A stretch of DNA of 64,000 nt from Clostridia bacterium (GTDB lineage Bacteria; Bacillota; Clostridia; Oscillospirales; CAG-272), in NCBI GenBank assembly GCA_017428635.1, contig JAFRQK010000051.1, positions 1-64,000 of the forward strand, in the 5' to 3' direction. The notes beneath the pieces were generated by a model. It was not told where the DNA came from and ran no database searches. It saw nothing but the letters and a program-made list of their open reading frames with translations. The position numbers and the translations under genes are program-made. Shown piece after piece: positions 32,850 to 40,394 of the stretch (position 1 is its first letter; each line of letters begins with the position of its first letter).

Positions 32850-34490
32850 ATGGCAACAAGAAAGATCAACGGGGTCAACCTCGATCAGATGCTCAGAAAC
32901 GGCCTGTCCAATCTCGCGAGAAACGAGGACGAACTTAACCGGCTCAACGTGTTCCCCGTCCCGGACGGCGACACGGGAACGAATATGAGAATGACGCTCG
33001 CACACGCGCTTGAGAGCGCGTCGGTCAGCGACCACGCGGGCGAATACCTCGGCTCGCTCTCCGACGGGATGCTCCTCGGAGCGAGGGGCAACTCGGGCGT
33101 TATCCTCTCGCAGTTCTTCAAGGGGTTCTATCAGGAACTCTCCCGCTGCGCCGTTCTCGGCCCCGGAGAATTGAGAAACGGCCTCATCCGCGGTTACCGT
33201 ATCGCGTACCGCGCCGTCATCAACCCCGTCGAGGGGACGATCCTCTCCGTCGCGAGGGAGGGCATCGAGCACATCCGCTCGCAGATAGGACGGTCGACGA
33301 CGATCGACTCGCTTCTTGCGATGTACGTCGCTGAGATGAAAAAAACGCTGACGTTCACTCCGGATATGCTGTCCGTTCTCAAAGACGCCGGGGTAGTCGA
33401 CAGCGGCGCTTACGGTTTTATCCTGATATTCGAGGGGATGCTCAAATTTCTGACCGGGGACTATATCGATCCCGGACGAAAGATCGAGGCGACGCCCGAA
33501 AAGAAGACCGTCGACTATTCGCTCTTCGGCGAGAACAGCGAGTTCACCGACGGCTACTGTATGGAGTTCATCCTTCAGCTCATGCGCGGCGAGAACTATT
33601 CCGACGCGTTCCGGCTCAAGGGATTCATAACCTCTCTCGAAAAGCGCGGCGGGAGCATAGTCTGCGTACAGGACGGGACGAGAGTGAAAGTCCATATCCA
33701 CACGAAGACGCCCGCCCCGATCATCCATATCGCGCAGAAATACGGCGAGTTCCTCACCTTCAAGCTCGAGAATATGCAGATCCAGCACAACGAGCACGAC
33801 AAAGAGACAGCCGCGGCGCCTCACAAGCCTCTCTCCGTCATCTCCGTCGTGAGCGGCGAGGGACTGAAAAAACTGTTCTCCGACCTGGGCTCGGACTGCG
33901 TGATCGACGGCGGGGACAAGATGAACACGTCGTCCAAGGAGTTCGTCGACGCGATCGAAAAACTGAACGCCGACGCGATCGTCATCCTGCCGAACAACAA
34001 AAACGTCATCCGCGCCGCAGAGCAGGCGGCGAAGCTCTCAAAGGGAAAGAACGTCACCGTTCTGCCGACCGAGAGTTTCGCGGACGGTTATTTCGCGCTC
34101 GCCATGGACATTCAGGACAGCGACGACGTTGAAAAAAGGATAACGCAAATGAAGCGCGGGATCTCCGACGTCGTGACGCTTTCCGAGACGACCGCATCGA
34201 GAGATTACAGTTACCACGAGATCAGCTGCAGGAAGGGCGAGCAGATCGTCCTGAAAAACGGAGACCTTGCGTGCGTTGCGGACGACCCCGTAGGGGCGAT
34301 GGTCTACGCCTTCGGTCTGGTCGAGGGGATGGAGGACCGCGAAACGTGCGTGATCTTCTGCGGAAAAGAGCGCGACGAAGAACTCAACGGTAAGCTCGAG
34401 GAAGAGCTGTCCTACCGTTACCCGATGACGGACGTCAGCTTTATCGACGGCGGCCAGGAGATATACCGCTGGATCGCCGGGATAGGGTAA
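32850..34490 (+). CDS. fakA: DAK2-domain fatty acid kinase (FakA-like)
   Basis: A 546-residue protein with the FakA (YloV) layout. An N-terminal DAK2 kinase domain has FPVPDGDTGTNM with the Mg-binding aspartates and LLGARGNSGVILSQFF. The middle domain has TDGYCMEFIL, and the C-terminal DegV-like part has DGGDKMNTSS and GGQEIYRWIAG. FakA phosphorylates FakB-bound fatty acids, producing acyl-phosphate for PlsY or PlsX. The usual genomic partners (recG, asp23) are absent; here it ends the lipid cluster. Its TAA stop lies inside the left terminal repeat of the element at 34485-34831. Confidence 0.92.
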   Translation: MATRKINGVNLDQMLRNGLSNLARNEDELNRLNVFPVPDGDTGTNMRMTLAHALESASVSDHAGEYLGSLSDGMLLGARGNSGVILSQFFKGFYQELSRCAVLGPGELRNGLIRGYRIAYRAVINPVEGTILSVAREGIEHIRSQIGRSTTIDSLLAMYVAEMKKTLTFTPDMLSVLKDAGVVDSGAYGFILIFEGMLKFLTGDYIDPGRKIEATPEKKTVDYSLFGENSEFTDGYCMEFILQLMRGENYSDAFRLKGFITSLEKRGGSIVCVQDGTRVKVHIHTKTPAPIIHIAQKYGEFLTFKLENMQIQHNEHDKETAAAPHKPLSVISVVSGEGLKKLFSDLGSDCVIDGGDKMNTSSKEFVDAIEKLNADAIVILPNNKNVIRAAEQAAKLSKGKNVTVLPTESFADGYFALAMDIQDSDDVEKRITQMKRGISDVVTLSETTASRDYSYHEISCRKGEQIVLKNGDLACVADDPVGAMVYAFGLVEGMEDRETCVIFCGKERDEELNGKLEEELSYRYPMTDVSFIDGGQEIYRWIAGIG

Positions 34491-34831
34491 CAGGAGTTAC
34501 CCGAACCCGCCCGGAGTGGCGCCTATACGGCATATTTTCGTTTCTCGTCCTTGCCTTATGTCTATAAGGCGGCGTCCTCGGCGCGAAAATCTGCTCGTAT
34601 AATCATCCGCTCCGGGTCGAAGAGTTTTGCCGGAGATGATTTTTGTCCCGGCAAGGCAGTGCCCGAAGCAGGTAGCGACTCCTACCTGCGAGGGTGATAA
34701 CGAAGCAGGGGAACCGTTAAACTCCGGAAGTTTGCACGGCAGTGCAAACTTCGTGCGAACAGCAGTATCGGGCAATGACAGCCGACTTTATCTGTTCGCG
34801 CAAAACCGGGTTCGGATAGCCCCTGTTACCC
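34485..34831. mobile_element. Candidate MITE-like structured element with terminal inverted repeats
   Basis: The two ends form a 26-bp imperfect inverted repeat (34484-34509 and 34807-34832, about 22 matches) that begins GGGTAACAGG and is flanked on both sides by TA, as for Tc1/mariner-type target duplication. Inside are strong hairpins: GCCTTAT/ATAAGGC, TTGCCGG/CCGGCAA, GCAGGTAG/CTACCTGC, and an 11-bp stem GAAGTTTGCAC with GTGCAAACTTC. I see no convincing gene. It could instead be a large structured RNA. Copies elsewhere in the genome would decide. Confidence 0.55.
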
Positions 34832-34849
34832 TAATGTGAGGTGGACCCT

Positions 34850-35800
34850 ATGGAATGGTACTGGATCCTGACGCTCGCCGTTCTCGGCGCGATCCTCGTT
34901 TTCTTCATACTGCCGGTGCTCGTTATGTCGTCGATCATCTACTGCGTCCTGCTCGTCAGGAACAAACCGGAGAAATGGGGCAGAGAGTGCAGCATCCCGG
35001 ACGACGAAGAGTACAAAAGGATGTTCGATATCGGCATCGCCTGGGAGGAGAAGTACAGAGACCGCAAAACGGAGGTCAGCGTAAAGAGCGGAAGGCTGAA
35101 GCTCGCCGGCGAGTTCTTCGATTTCGGGAGCAAAAGAGCCGTGATCATCATCGCCGGGCGGATGGAGTCGCTCCTTTACTCGTATTACTTCGCCGAGCCG
35201 CTGAGGGCGGCGGGGTGCTCCGTCCTCGTGATCGACAACAGGGCGCACGGAAACTCCGACGGAAAGATATCCTCGCTCGGCTACCGCGAATACCGCGACG
35301 TCATCGAGTGGAGCCGGATGCTTCACGATAAGTTCGGGATCGAAAAGATAACGCTGTACGGCATCTGCATCGGCGCGTCGACTTCCCTGTTCACCGCGGT
35401 GGCGAAGAAGTGTCCCGAATATATCGACTCGCTGATCGTCGAGGGGATGTACGTCAACTTCTACGACTCGTTCATAAATCATATGAGGGAAGACCGCCCC
35501 GAGAGGCGCGAATTCCCGATCGTGCAGGGCGTGATGTTCCATATATGGGCGATCTCCGGCGCGAATGCCGTCACCGACGGGCCGTACAAGAGGATCGGAA
35601 AACTCAAAAAGCCGATCCTGTTCCTGCACAGCAGAAAAGATCAGTATTCTCTTCCCGAAAAAACGGAAATAATGTATAATAAATGTACGGCGCCGAAAAA
35701 GATCGTGTGGTTCGACAGCGGGGCGCACTCGCGGATCCGCATAAACAACACGGAAAAATACGACGCCGCGGTCGGGGAGTTCCTCGGCGAACTTCGATAA
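34850..35800 (+). CDS. Membrane-anchored alpha/beta hydrolase with GxCxG elbow
   Basis: A hydrolase of about 316 residues. Residues about 5-35 form a membrane segment. The fold is seen in AVIIIAGRMESLLYS, VIDNRAHGNSDGK, the elbow YGICIGAST, HSRKDQYSLP with the acid, and SGAHSRIR with the histidine. The nucleophile position holds Cys instead of Ser, as in dienelactone hydrolases. I start at ATG 34850 (GAGG upstream) rather than GTG 34841. It resembles the hydrolase at 29595 in layout and follows the MITE-like element, so it may once have been part of the lipid cluster. Confidence 0.85.
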   Translation: MEWYWILTLAVLGAILVFFILPVLVMSSIIYCVLLVRNKPEKWGRECSIPDDEEYKRMFDIGIAWEEKYRDRKTEVSVKSGRLKLAGEFFDFGSKRAVIIIAGRMESLLYSYYFAEPLRAAGCSVLVIDNRAHGNSDGKISSLGYREYRDVIEWSRMLHDKFGIEKITLYGICIGASTSLFTAVAKKCPEYIDSLIVEGMYVNFYDSFINHMREDRPERREFPIVQGVMFHIWAISGANAVTDGPYKRIGKLKKPILFLHSRKDQYSLPEKTEIMYNKCTAPKKIVWFDSGAHSRIRINNTEKYDAAVGEFLGELR

Positions 35801-35864
35801 AATCCGACAAAAAATGAAAAAATATTAAAAAAATATGGGCAAACGCCCGGAAAAGAGGTATAAT

Positions 35865-36311
35865 ATGAGTAATCAGTTCTGCACCAAGTGCGGCGGGGTC
35901 GTCCCCGAAGGTTCCGCGTTCTGCCCGAACTGCGGCGAACCGGTCGCGCAGGCAGCCCAGCCGCAGCAGCCCCAGTATCAGCAGCCGGCTTACCAGCAGC
36001 CCGTCTATCAGCAACCCGTCTATCAGCCGACGGCAAACGTCGGGGCGCAGCCGAATCTTCTCGTGTTCGGTATCCTGTCGCTCGTTTTCTCCGTCGTCGT
36101 GGGCATCATCCTCGGCGCGATCGGAAGAAGCAAAGGCAAAGCGTATATCGCTCAGGGCGGACAGCTCACCGGCGCGTCCAAAGTAGGGTTTATCCTCTGC
36201 AAGGTCGGCCTGATCCTCTCGATCATCGCCACGGTCTTTTTCGTGATCTATATGATCGCCATCGGAGCCGGATTGGCGACGTACAAATCGTATTCTTCTT
36301 ATTATTATTGA
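35865..36311 (+). CDS. Zinc-ribbon membrane protein with DUF4190-like domain
   Basis: A small protein of 148 residues. Residues 1-30 form a zinc ribbon: CTKCGG and CPNCGE. A Gln/Tyr/Pro-rich linker with repeated QQPVY units follows (about 35-65), then two membrane segments of the DUF4190 type with GIILGAIGRSKGKAYI between them. It ends in SSYYY. GAGG eight bases before ATG 35865 supports this start over ATG 35835. The function of this family is unknown; the ribbon and hydrophobic hairpin suggest a membrane-associated regulator or scaffold. It is paralogous to the next two genes. Confidence 0.82.
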   Translation: MSNQFCTKCGGVVPEGSAFCPNCGEPVAQAAQPQQPQYQQPAYQQPVYQQPVYQPTANVGAQPNLLVFGILSLVFSVVVGIILGAIGRSKGKAYIAQGGQLTGASKVGFILCKVGLILSIIATVFFVIYMIAIGAGLATYKSYSSYYY

Positions 36312-36420
36312 TCCCGACAGCGATCCCGCACAGGCGCGGGATAAATCTATCCGTTTCCGACGGAAGACGTTCCGTGGAAATATATTTAATTCAGGGCGAA
36401 AGCCCGGAAAGAGGTACCTC

Positions 36421-36729
36421 ATGGATCAGAACTATCAGCAGCCCGTTCAGCAGACCTCGGCACAGCCGAATCTTCTGGTATTCGGCATCCTGTCCCTCGT
36501 TTTCTCCTCCATCGTCGGGATCATCCTCGGCGCTATCGGAAGAAAAAAGGGTAAAGAGTACATAGCTCAGGGCGGAGAACTCACCGGCGCTTCCAAAGTG
36601 GGATTCATTCTCTCCAAAGTCGGCATCATCCTCGGCATCGTCGCAACGATCGTGATCATTATTTACGCGATCATCGCAGCAGTTACCGGCGCAGCTCTCA
36701 ACAACCTCGCCAGCCAGATCAATTATTGA
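36421..36729 (+). CDS. DUF4190-like small membrane protein without zinc ribbon
   Basis: A 102-residue paralogue of the protein just upstream that starts directly in the Gln/Pro linker and keeps the two membrane segments with GIILGAIGRKKGKEYIAQGG. The zinc ribbon is missing. The leader repeats the hairpin and GGAAAGAGG of the upstream gene (36394-36414 compared with 35837-35857), so the duplication included the 5' untranslated region. The function is unknown. Confidence 0.82.
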   Translation: MDQNYQQPVQQTSAQPNLLVFGILSLVFSSIVGIILGAIGRKKGKEYIAQGGELTGASKVGFILSKVGIILGIVATIVIIIYAIIAAVTGAALNNLASQINY

Positions 36730-36750
36730 TCGGATTTTCAGAGACAACAA

Positions 36751-36781
36751 AAGGGGCGTTATGCACGGCATAACGCCCCTT
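36751..36781 (+). terminator. Strong hairpin before the third zinc-ribbon gene
   Basis: A 13-bp stem (AAGGGGCGTTATG with CATAACGCCCCTT) ends in TT only, so termination would be weak. It may be a partial terminator or an mRNA-stabilising structure. Confidence 0.45.
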
Positions 36782-36805
36782 GCCCTAAAAGGAGGTATCA
36801 TTATT

Positions 36806-37261
36806 ATGTTCTGCAACAAATGCGGCGCAAATATCCCCGACGACTCTGCGTTCTGCCCGAACTGCGGCGCGACCGCCGTTACCGTTCCCGCAGGGACCGA
36901 TCCGAACCGCGTCGTTCCCACTGTCGAACCGTACGCGAAAACCGTAGATCCCCGTGAGAGAGAAGCGTCGAAATCGGTTCTGACGTACGGGATCATCGCG
37001 CTCGCCTTCTCCTGCACGTTCTGGCTTTCGTTCGTCGGCATCATCTTCGCTTTCATCGCCCGTTCAAAGGTAAAGGCGTATGAGAGCGAGTTCGGTCCCG
37101 CGACGGGCAAGACCAAAGTCGGCAAGATCTTCTCGATCGTGAGCATACCGCTCAGCATCGCCCTGACGGTGTTCTTCGTTCTTTACATTCTCTTTATTGT
37201 CGGGATGATCACATTTGCAATCACGCATACGTCAAAAACGAGTTCTTATTCTTGGTACTAA
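36806..37261 (+). CDS. Zinc-ribbon membrane protein (third paralogue)
   Basis: A 151-residue protein with an N-terminal zinc ribbon (CNKCGA, CPNCGA), a polar linker, two membrane segments with FVGIIFAFIARSKVKAY between them, and a Ser/Tyr-rich tail. It is more diverged from the first two paralogues. AAGGAGGT before ATG 36806 is a strong ribosome binding site. The function is unknown. It is followed after 9 bp by a hydrolase gene. Confidence 0.82.
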   Translation: MFCNKCGANIPDDSAFCPNCGATAVTVPAGTDPNRVVPTVEPYAKTVDPREREASKSVLTYGIIALAFSCTFWLSFVGIIFAFIARSKVKAYESEFGPATGKTKVGKIFSIVSIPLSIALTVFFVLYILFIVGMITFAITHTSKTSSYSWY

Positions 37262-37270
37262 ATCAAAGAA

Positions 37271-38299
37271 ATGACTGAAACCGGCGAAAAGAAAACCGAA
37301 AAGAAAAAACGCGGGACGGTGAAGAGGATCGTGAAGATCCTCCTGATCGCCGCCGCGCTTTTCGTCGTGCTGTCGGTCCTCGCGACCGCGCTCGTCCCCA
37401 TTTTCATGTTCGGCAGGTCGGACGGCGGGACGGGCTTCAACCTCGTTTACTCGGACGCCGACGCGGAAGACTATCCCCGCGAGAGGTTCACGTTCACCTC
37501 GCGCGGGAACGAACTCGTCGGTTACCTTTACGCGCGTGACGAGCCTAAGGGGCTCGTCGTCCTCGTGAACGGGGTCAAGAACGGCTCGGACGCGCATCTT
37601 AACCATATCAAGGCTTTCTGCGACGCGGGCTGGTCCGTCGTCACGTACGACGCGACCGGCGTCGGCGAAAGCGGGGGCAGCGGCACTTTCGGCCTCGCTC
37701 AGGTTAAGGTCGATCTGTTCGCGTTCTTTGACTATCACAAAACGGACGAAAAGATGAATTCCCTGCCCGTCGTTCTCTTCGGTCACAGCGCGGGAGGGTA
37801 CGCCGCGGCGTGCGCGCTCGACCGATACGATAATATTTGCGGCGCTGTCGTGATCTCGGCGTTCGATACTCCGTCGGAAACGATGGCGTACCACGCGAAG
37901 GCGCGCGTCGGCTTTCTCGCCGACGTCGAATATCCGTTTATGCTCCTCGGAAATCTCATCGCGTTCGGAGCGGACGCGGACGCGAAAGCGCACGAGGCGG
38001 TCGCCGCCTCGGATACTCCCGTTCTGATCGTCGGCGGATCGTCGGACGACACCGTGCCCTACGCCGTCTCGCTGTACCGCTTCAAAGACGGGATCAGCCG
38101 TGAAGGGGCGACCTTCTTCATGCCCGACGAAGAGGAAAGGAACGAACATACGACCCCGTGGCTGACGCCGGAGGCGGCGGAATACGTGAATTCGTGGCAG
38201 GGCGGAGAGGTCGACCTTGAGCTCGCGAACGAACTCGATCCCGTCTTTCTCTCCCTCGTACTCGATTTTTTCGAGGCGTGTGTTTCTTCAACCTCTTAA
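37271..38299 (+). CDS. Membrane-anchored alpha/beta hydrolase
   Basis: A 342-residue protein. A lysine-rich cytoplasmic start is followed by a membrane segment (about 18-45). The hydrolase domain has VVLVNGVKNGSDA, YDATGVGESGG, the nucleophile elbow FGHSAGGYAA, GGSSDDTVP for the acid, and EERNEHTTPW for the probable histidine. No strong ribosome binding site is seen, and translation may depend on the gene 9 bp upstream. Its last 12 bp overlap the end of uppP, which runs the other way. The substrate is unknown. Confidence 0.87.
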   Translation: MTETGEKKTEKKKRGTVKRIVKILLIAAALFVVLSVLATALVPIFMFGRSDGGTGFNLVYSDADAEDYPRERFTFTSRGNELVGYLYARDEPKGLVVLVNGVKNGSDAHLNHIKAFCDAGWSVVTYDATGVGESGGSGTFGLAQVKVDLFAFFDYHKTDEKMNSLPVVLFGHSAGGYAAACALDRYDNICGAVVISAFDTPSETMAYHAKARVGFLADVEYPFMLLGNLIAFGADADAKAHEAVAASDTPVLIVGGSSDDTVPYAVSLYRFKDGISREGATFFMPDEEERNEHTTPWLTPEAAEYVNSWQGGEVDLELANELDPVFLSLVLDFFEACVSSTS

Positions 38300-39094
38300 C
38301 ATAAAGAACGCCGTGACGGCGGCGGCGAGGACGATCCTGTAAACGCCGAACGCGAAAAACGAATGTTTTTTGACGAATCCGGTGAGGAATTTCACCGTAA
38401 AAAGAGAAACGATATACGCGACGCCCGCTCCGACGAGGAGGACGAGAACGTTCTCGCCCGTCAGAAGCGGGATGTTTTTTGCAATTTTGAGGGCGCTCAC
38501 GCCGAACATCACGGGGATCGCGAGGAAAAAAGAGAACTCCGCAGCCGCCTCGCGTGAGCAGCCCGCGATCATCCCGCCGAGGATCGTCGACCCCGAACGC
38601 GAAGTCCCCGGCACGATCGAGAGCGTCTGGAACGCGCCGATCGCGAGCGCGGTTCCGAATCTTATATCCTCCGCGTATCCCGTCTTCACGCGCATATTCA
38701 GTTTCGCCGTAAGGCAGAACGCGACTCCGTAGACGAAGAGCGCCGCGGCGACGGTTTTCCACGAGAAAAACCGCTCGGAGATATCGTCGAGCAAAAGACC
38801 GACGACGGCGGCGGGGACGCACGCGGCGGCGATCTTCCGCCAGAGGGCGCGCGTCTTCTTTCTTTCGTCCTTCGTTTTCTTTTTTGAAAACGGGTCAAGA
38901 CGGTCGAAATAAACGGTCAGCACCGCGAGGATCGCGCCGAGCTGGATCACGTACAAAAAAAGATCGGAGGACGTGAACACGTCCTCCGATCTTACGATCC
39001 CGTTTACTAAAATAAGGTGGCCCGTCGAGCTGACCGGAAGCCATTCCGTCAGTCCCTCGACGATGCCGAGAAATATCGCGTAAATATAGCGCAT
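38288..39094 (-). CDS. uppP: Undecaprenyl-diphosphatase
   Basis: UppP (BacA) removes one phosphate from undecaprenyl pyrophosphate, recycling the lipid carrier for peptidoglycan and surface polysaccharides. The 268-residue protein has about eight membrane segments. IVEGLTEWLPVSSTGHLIL near the start and VPGTSRSGSTILGGMIAG near residue 160 are the two catalytic blocks. The gene follows the U32 peptidase gene by 14 bp and is probably in the rnj transcript. The polysaccharide locus at 4443-19575 would rely on the same carrier. Confidence 0.96.
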   Translation of the reverse strand: MRYIYAIFLGIVEGLTEWLPVSSTGHLILVNGIVRSEDVFTSSDLFLYVIQLGAILAVLTVYFDRLDPFSKKKTKDERKKTRALWRKIAAACVPAAVVGLLLDDISERFFSWKTVAAALFVYGVAFCLTAKLNMRVKTGYAEDIRFGTALAIGAFQTLSIVPGTSRSGSTILGGMIAGCSREAAAEFSFFLAIPVMFGVSALKIAKNIPLLTGENVLVLLVGAGVAYIVSLFTVKFLTGFVKKHSFFAFGVYRIVLAAAVTAFFMLRG

Positions 39095-39108
39095 GAAGAT
39101 GCCCTCTC

Positions 39109-40383
39109 TCAGTTGCCCGCGCCTCTCATGATGTCTCCCGCCTTAACGGGGAAAGGCGTACGGACCGAAAAGATCATCGACGGGTGGGGAGTAGACTCTA
39201 TCCTCTTCCCGTCCTCGCCGAAAATCTCTCTTATAACGAACGGTTTTCCGACGGACCCGGGCGAGATGATCTCCGCCGTCTGTCCCTCGGCCGCCTTGTT
39301 GCGCTGGATAAATCGCGCCGTGAAAAGGCCGTCGGCGTCGGGGCCGACGCTGTCCGAGACGGCCGTCGCGAGATACGACTTTTCCCTGACGTATCCGTGT
39401 TCGGTGACGGTATTCGCGCCGGTCTTCGGGTCGCCGAAGAAGAACCCGGTCGAGTACTCCCTGTGGCTGACGCTGTCGAGTTCGTAAAGAAGCGCGGGAT
39501 CGGTCTCGTACGAGTTCGGATCGCGTCTGTAAGCGTCGAGCGCTATCCTGTACGCGTTCGTCACGACGGCGGCGTAGTACGCGCTCTTCACCCTGCCCTC
39601 GATCTTGTATCCGGAGATCCCCGACTCTTCGAGTTCCCTGATATGCGAGATCATCGACATATCGCGCGAGGACATGAAAAACGTCTCCCCGCCGTCCTCC
39701 TCAAGGCATATCGCGGCGGGATCGTCCGGTCTTTTCTCCTCGCGAAGGTCGATCGCCGACGGCGAATATTTCCACCTGCACGGCTGAGCGCACTCGCCGT
39801 GGTTCGAGTCGCGGCCCGTGAAATAGTTTGAGAGCAGACAGCGTCCGCTGTATCCGACGCACATCGAGCCGTGGATGAAGACCTCGAGTTCGAGATCGTC
39901 CGGCACGCCCTGTCTTATGCGCCTTATATCGTCGAGCGACAGCTCGCGCGCGAGAACGACGCGGCGGGCTCCGAGGGAGTACCACGCGAGACACGCCCTG
40001 TCGGACACCGCGCTCGCCTGCGTGGAGATATGGATCTCAAGGTCGGGCGAAGTCTCGCGGACGGCGAAAAGGACGCCCGGATCGGACACGATGACGGCGT
40101 CCGCGCCGATCCCTTCGATAAATTTTATGTACGGGACGAGCTCTTTATACTCGTCGCTGCGCGGCATCACGTTTACCGTGACGTAAACTCTGACCCCTCT
40201 TTCGTGGCAGAACGCCACGGCAGCTTCGAGTTCTTCGTCCGAGAAATTGCCTGACGCCGCTCTCATCCCGAACTTCTTGCCCGAGAGGTACACCGCGTCC
40301 GCGCCGTAAAGTACGGCGGCGCGCAGTTTTTCGGGGTCGCCCGCAGGGGAGAGGAGTTCTCCGCGTCTTATCGGTTTTTCCAT
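39109..40383 (-). CDS. U32-family peptidase-like protein (TrhP-like)
   Basis: A 424-residue U32 family protein. ELLSPAGDPEKLRAAVLYGAD opens the barrel (only the conserved run is cited in part here), and the family signature is HGSMCVGYSGRCLLSNY followed by CAQPCRW; four cysteines in this area likely bind a metal or cluster. Members such as B. subtilis YrrN/YrrO and E. coli TrhP act with prephenate in 5-hydroxyuridine formation at tRNA position 34. Others were annotated as collagenases, with weak support. It lies between rnj and uppP with gaps of 12 and 14 bp, so all three are co-transcribed. Confidence 0.9.
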   Translation of the reverse strand: MEKPIRRGELLSPAGDPEKLRAAVLYGADAVYLSGKKFGMRAASGNFSDEELEAAVAFCHERGVRVYVTVNVMPRSDEYKELVPYIKFIEGIGADAVIVSDPGVLFAVRETSPDLEIHISTQASAVSDRACLAWYSLGARRVVLARELSLDDIRRIRQGVPDDLELEVFIHGSMCVGYSGRCLLSNYFTGRDSNHGECAQPCRWKYSPSAIDLREEKRPDDPAAICLEEDGGETFFMSSRDMSMISHIRELEESGISGYKIEGRVKSAYYAAVVTNAYRIALDAYRRDPNSYETDPALLYELDSVSHREYSTGFFFGDPKTGANTVTEHGYVREKSYLATAVSDSVGPDADGLFTARFIQRNKAAEGQTAEIISPGSVGKPFVIREIFGEDGKRIESTPHPSMIFSVRTPFPVKAGDIMRGAGN

Positions 40384-40394
40384 CCTGTTCTCCG

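Noticed and set aside
34485..34831. RNase P RNA, tmRNA or SRP RNA in the gap after fakA
   Set aside because: The conserved cores of these RNAs (for example GAGGAAAGTCC or the tmRNA acceptor ends) are absent.
34497..34839. Short open frames (70-92 codons) inside the inverted-repeat element
   Set aside because: They span strong hairpins, lack ribosome sites and resemble no protein I know; more likely by-products of a structured repeat.
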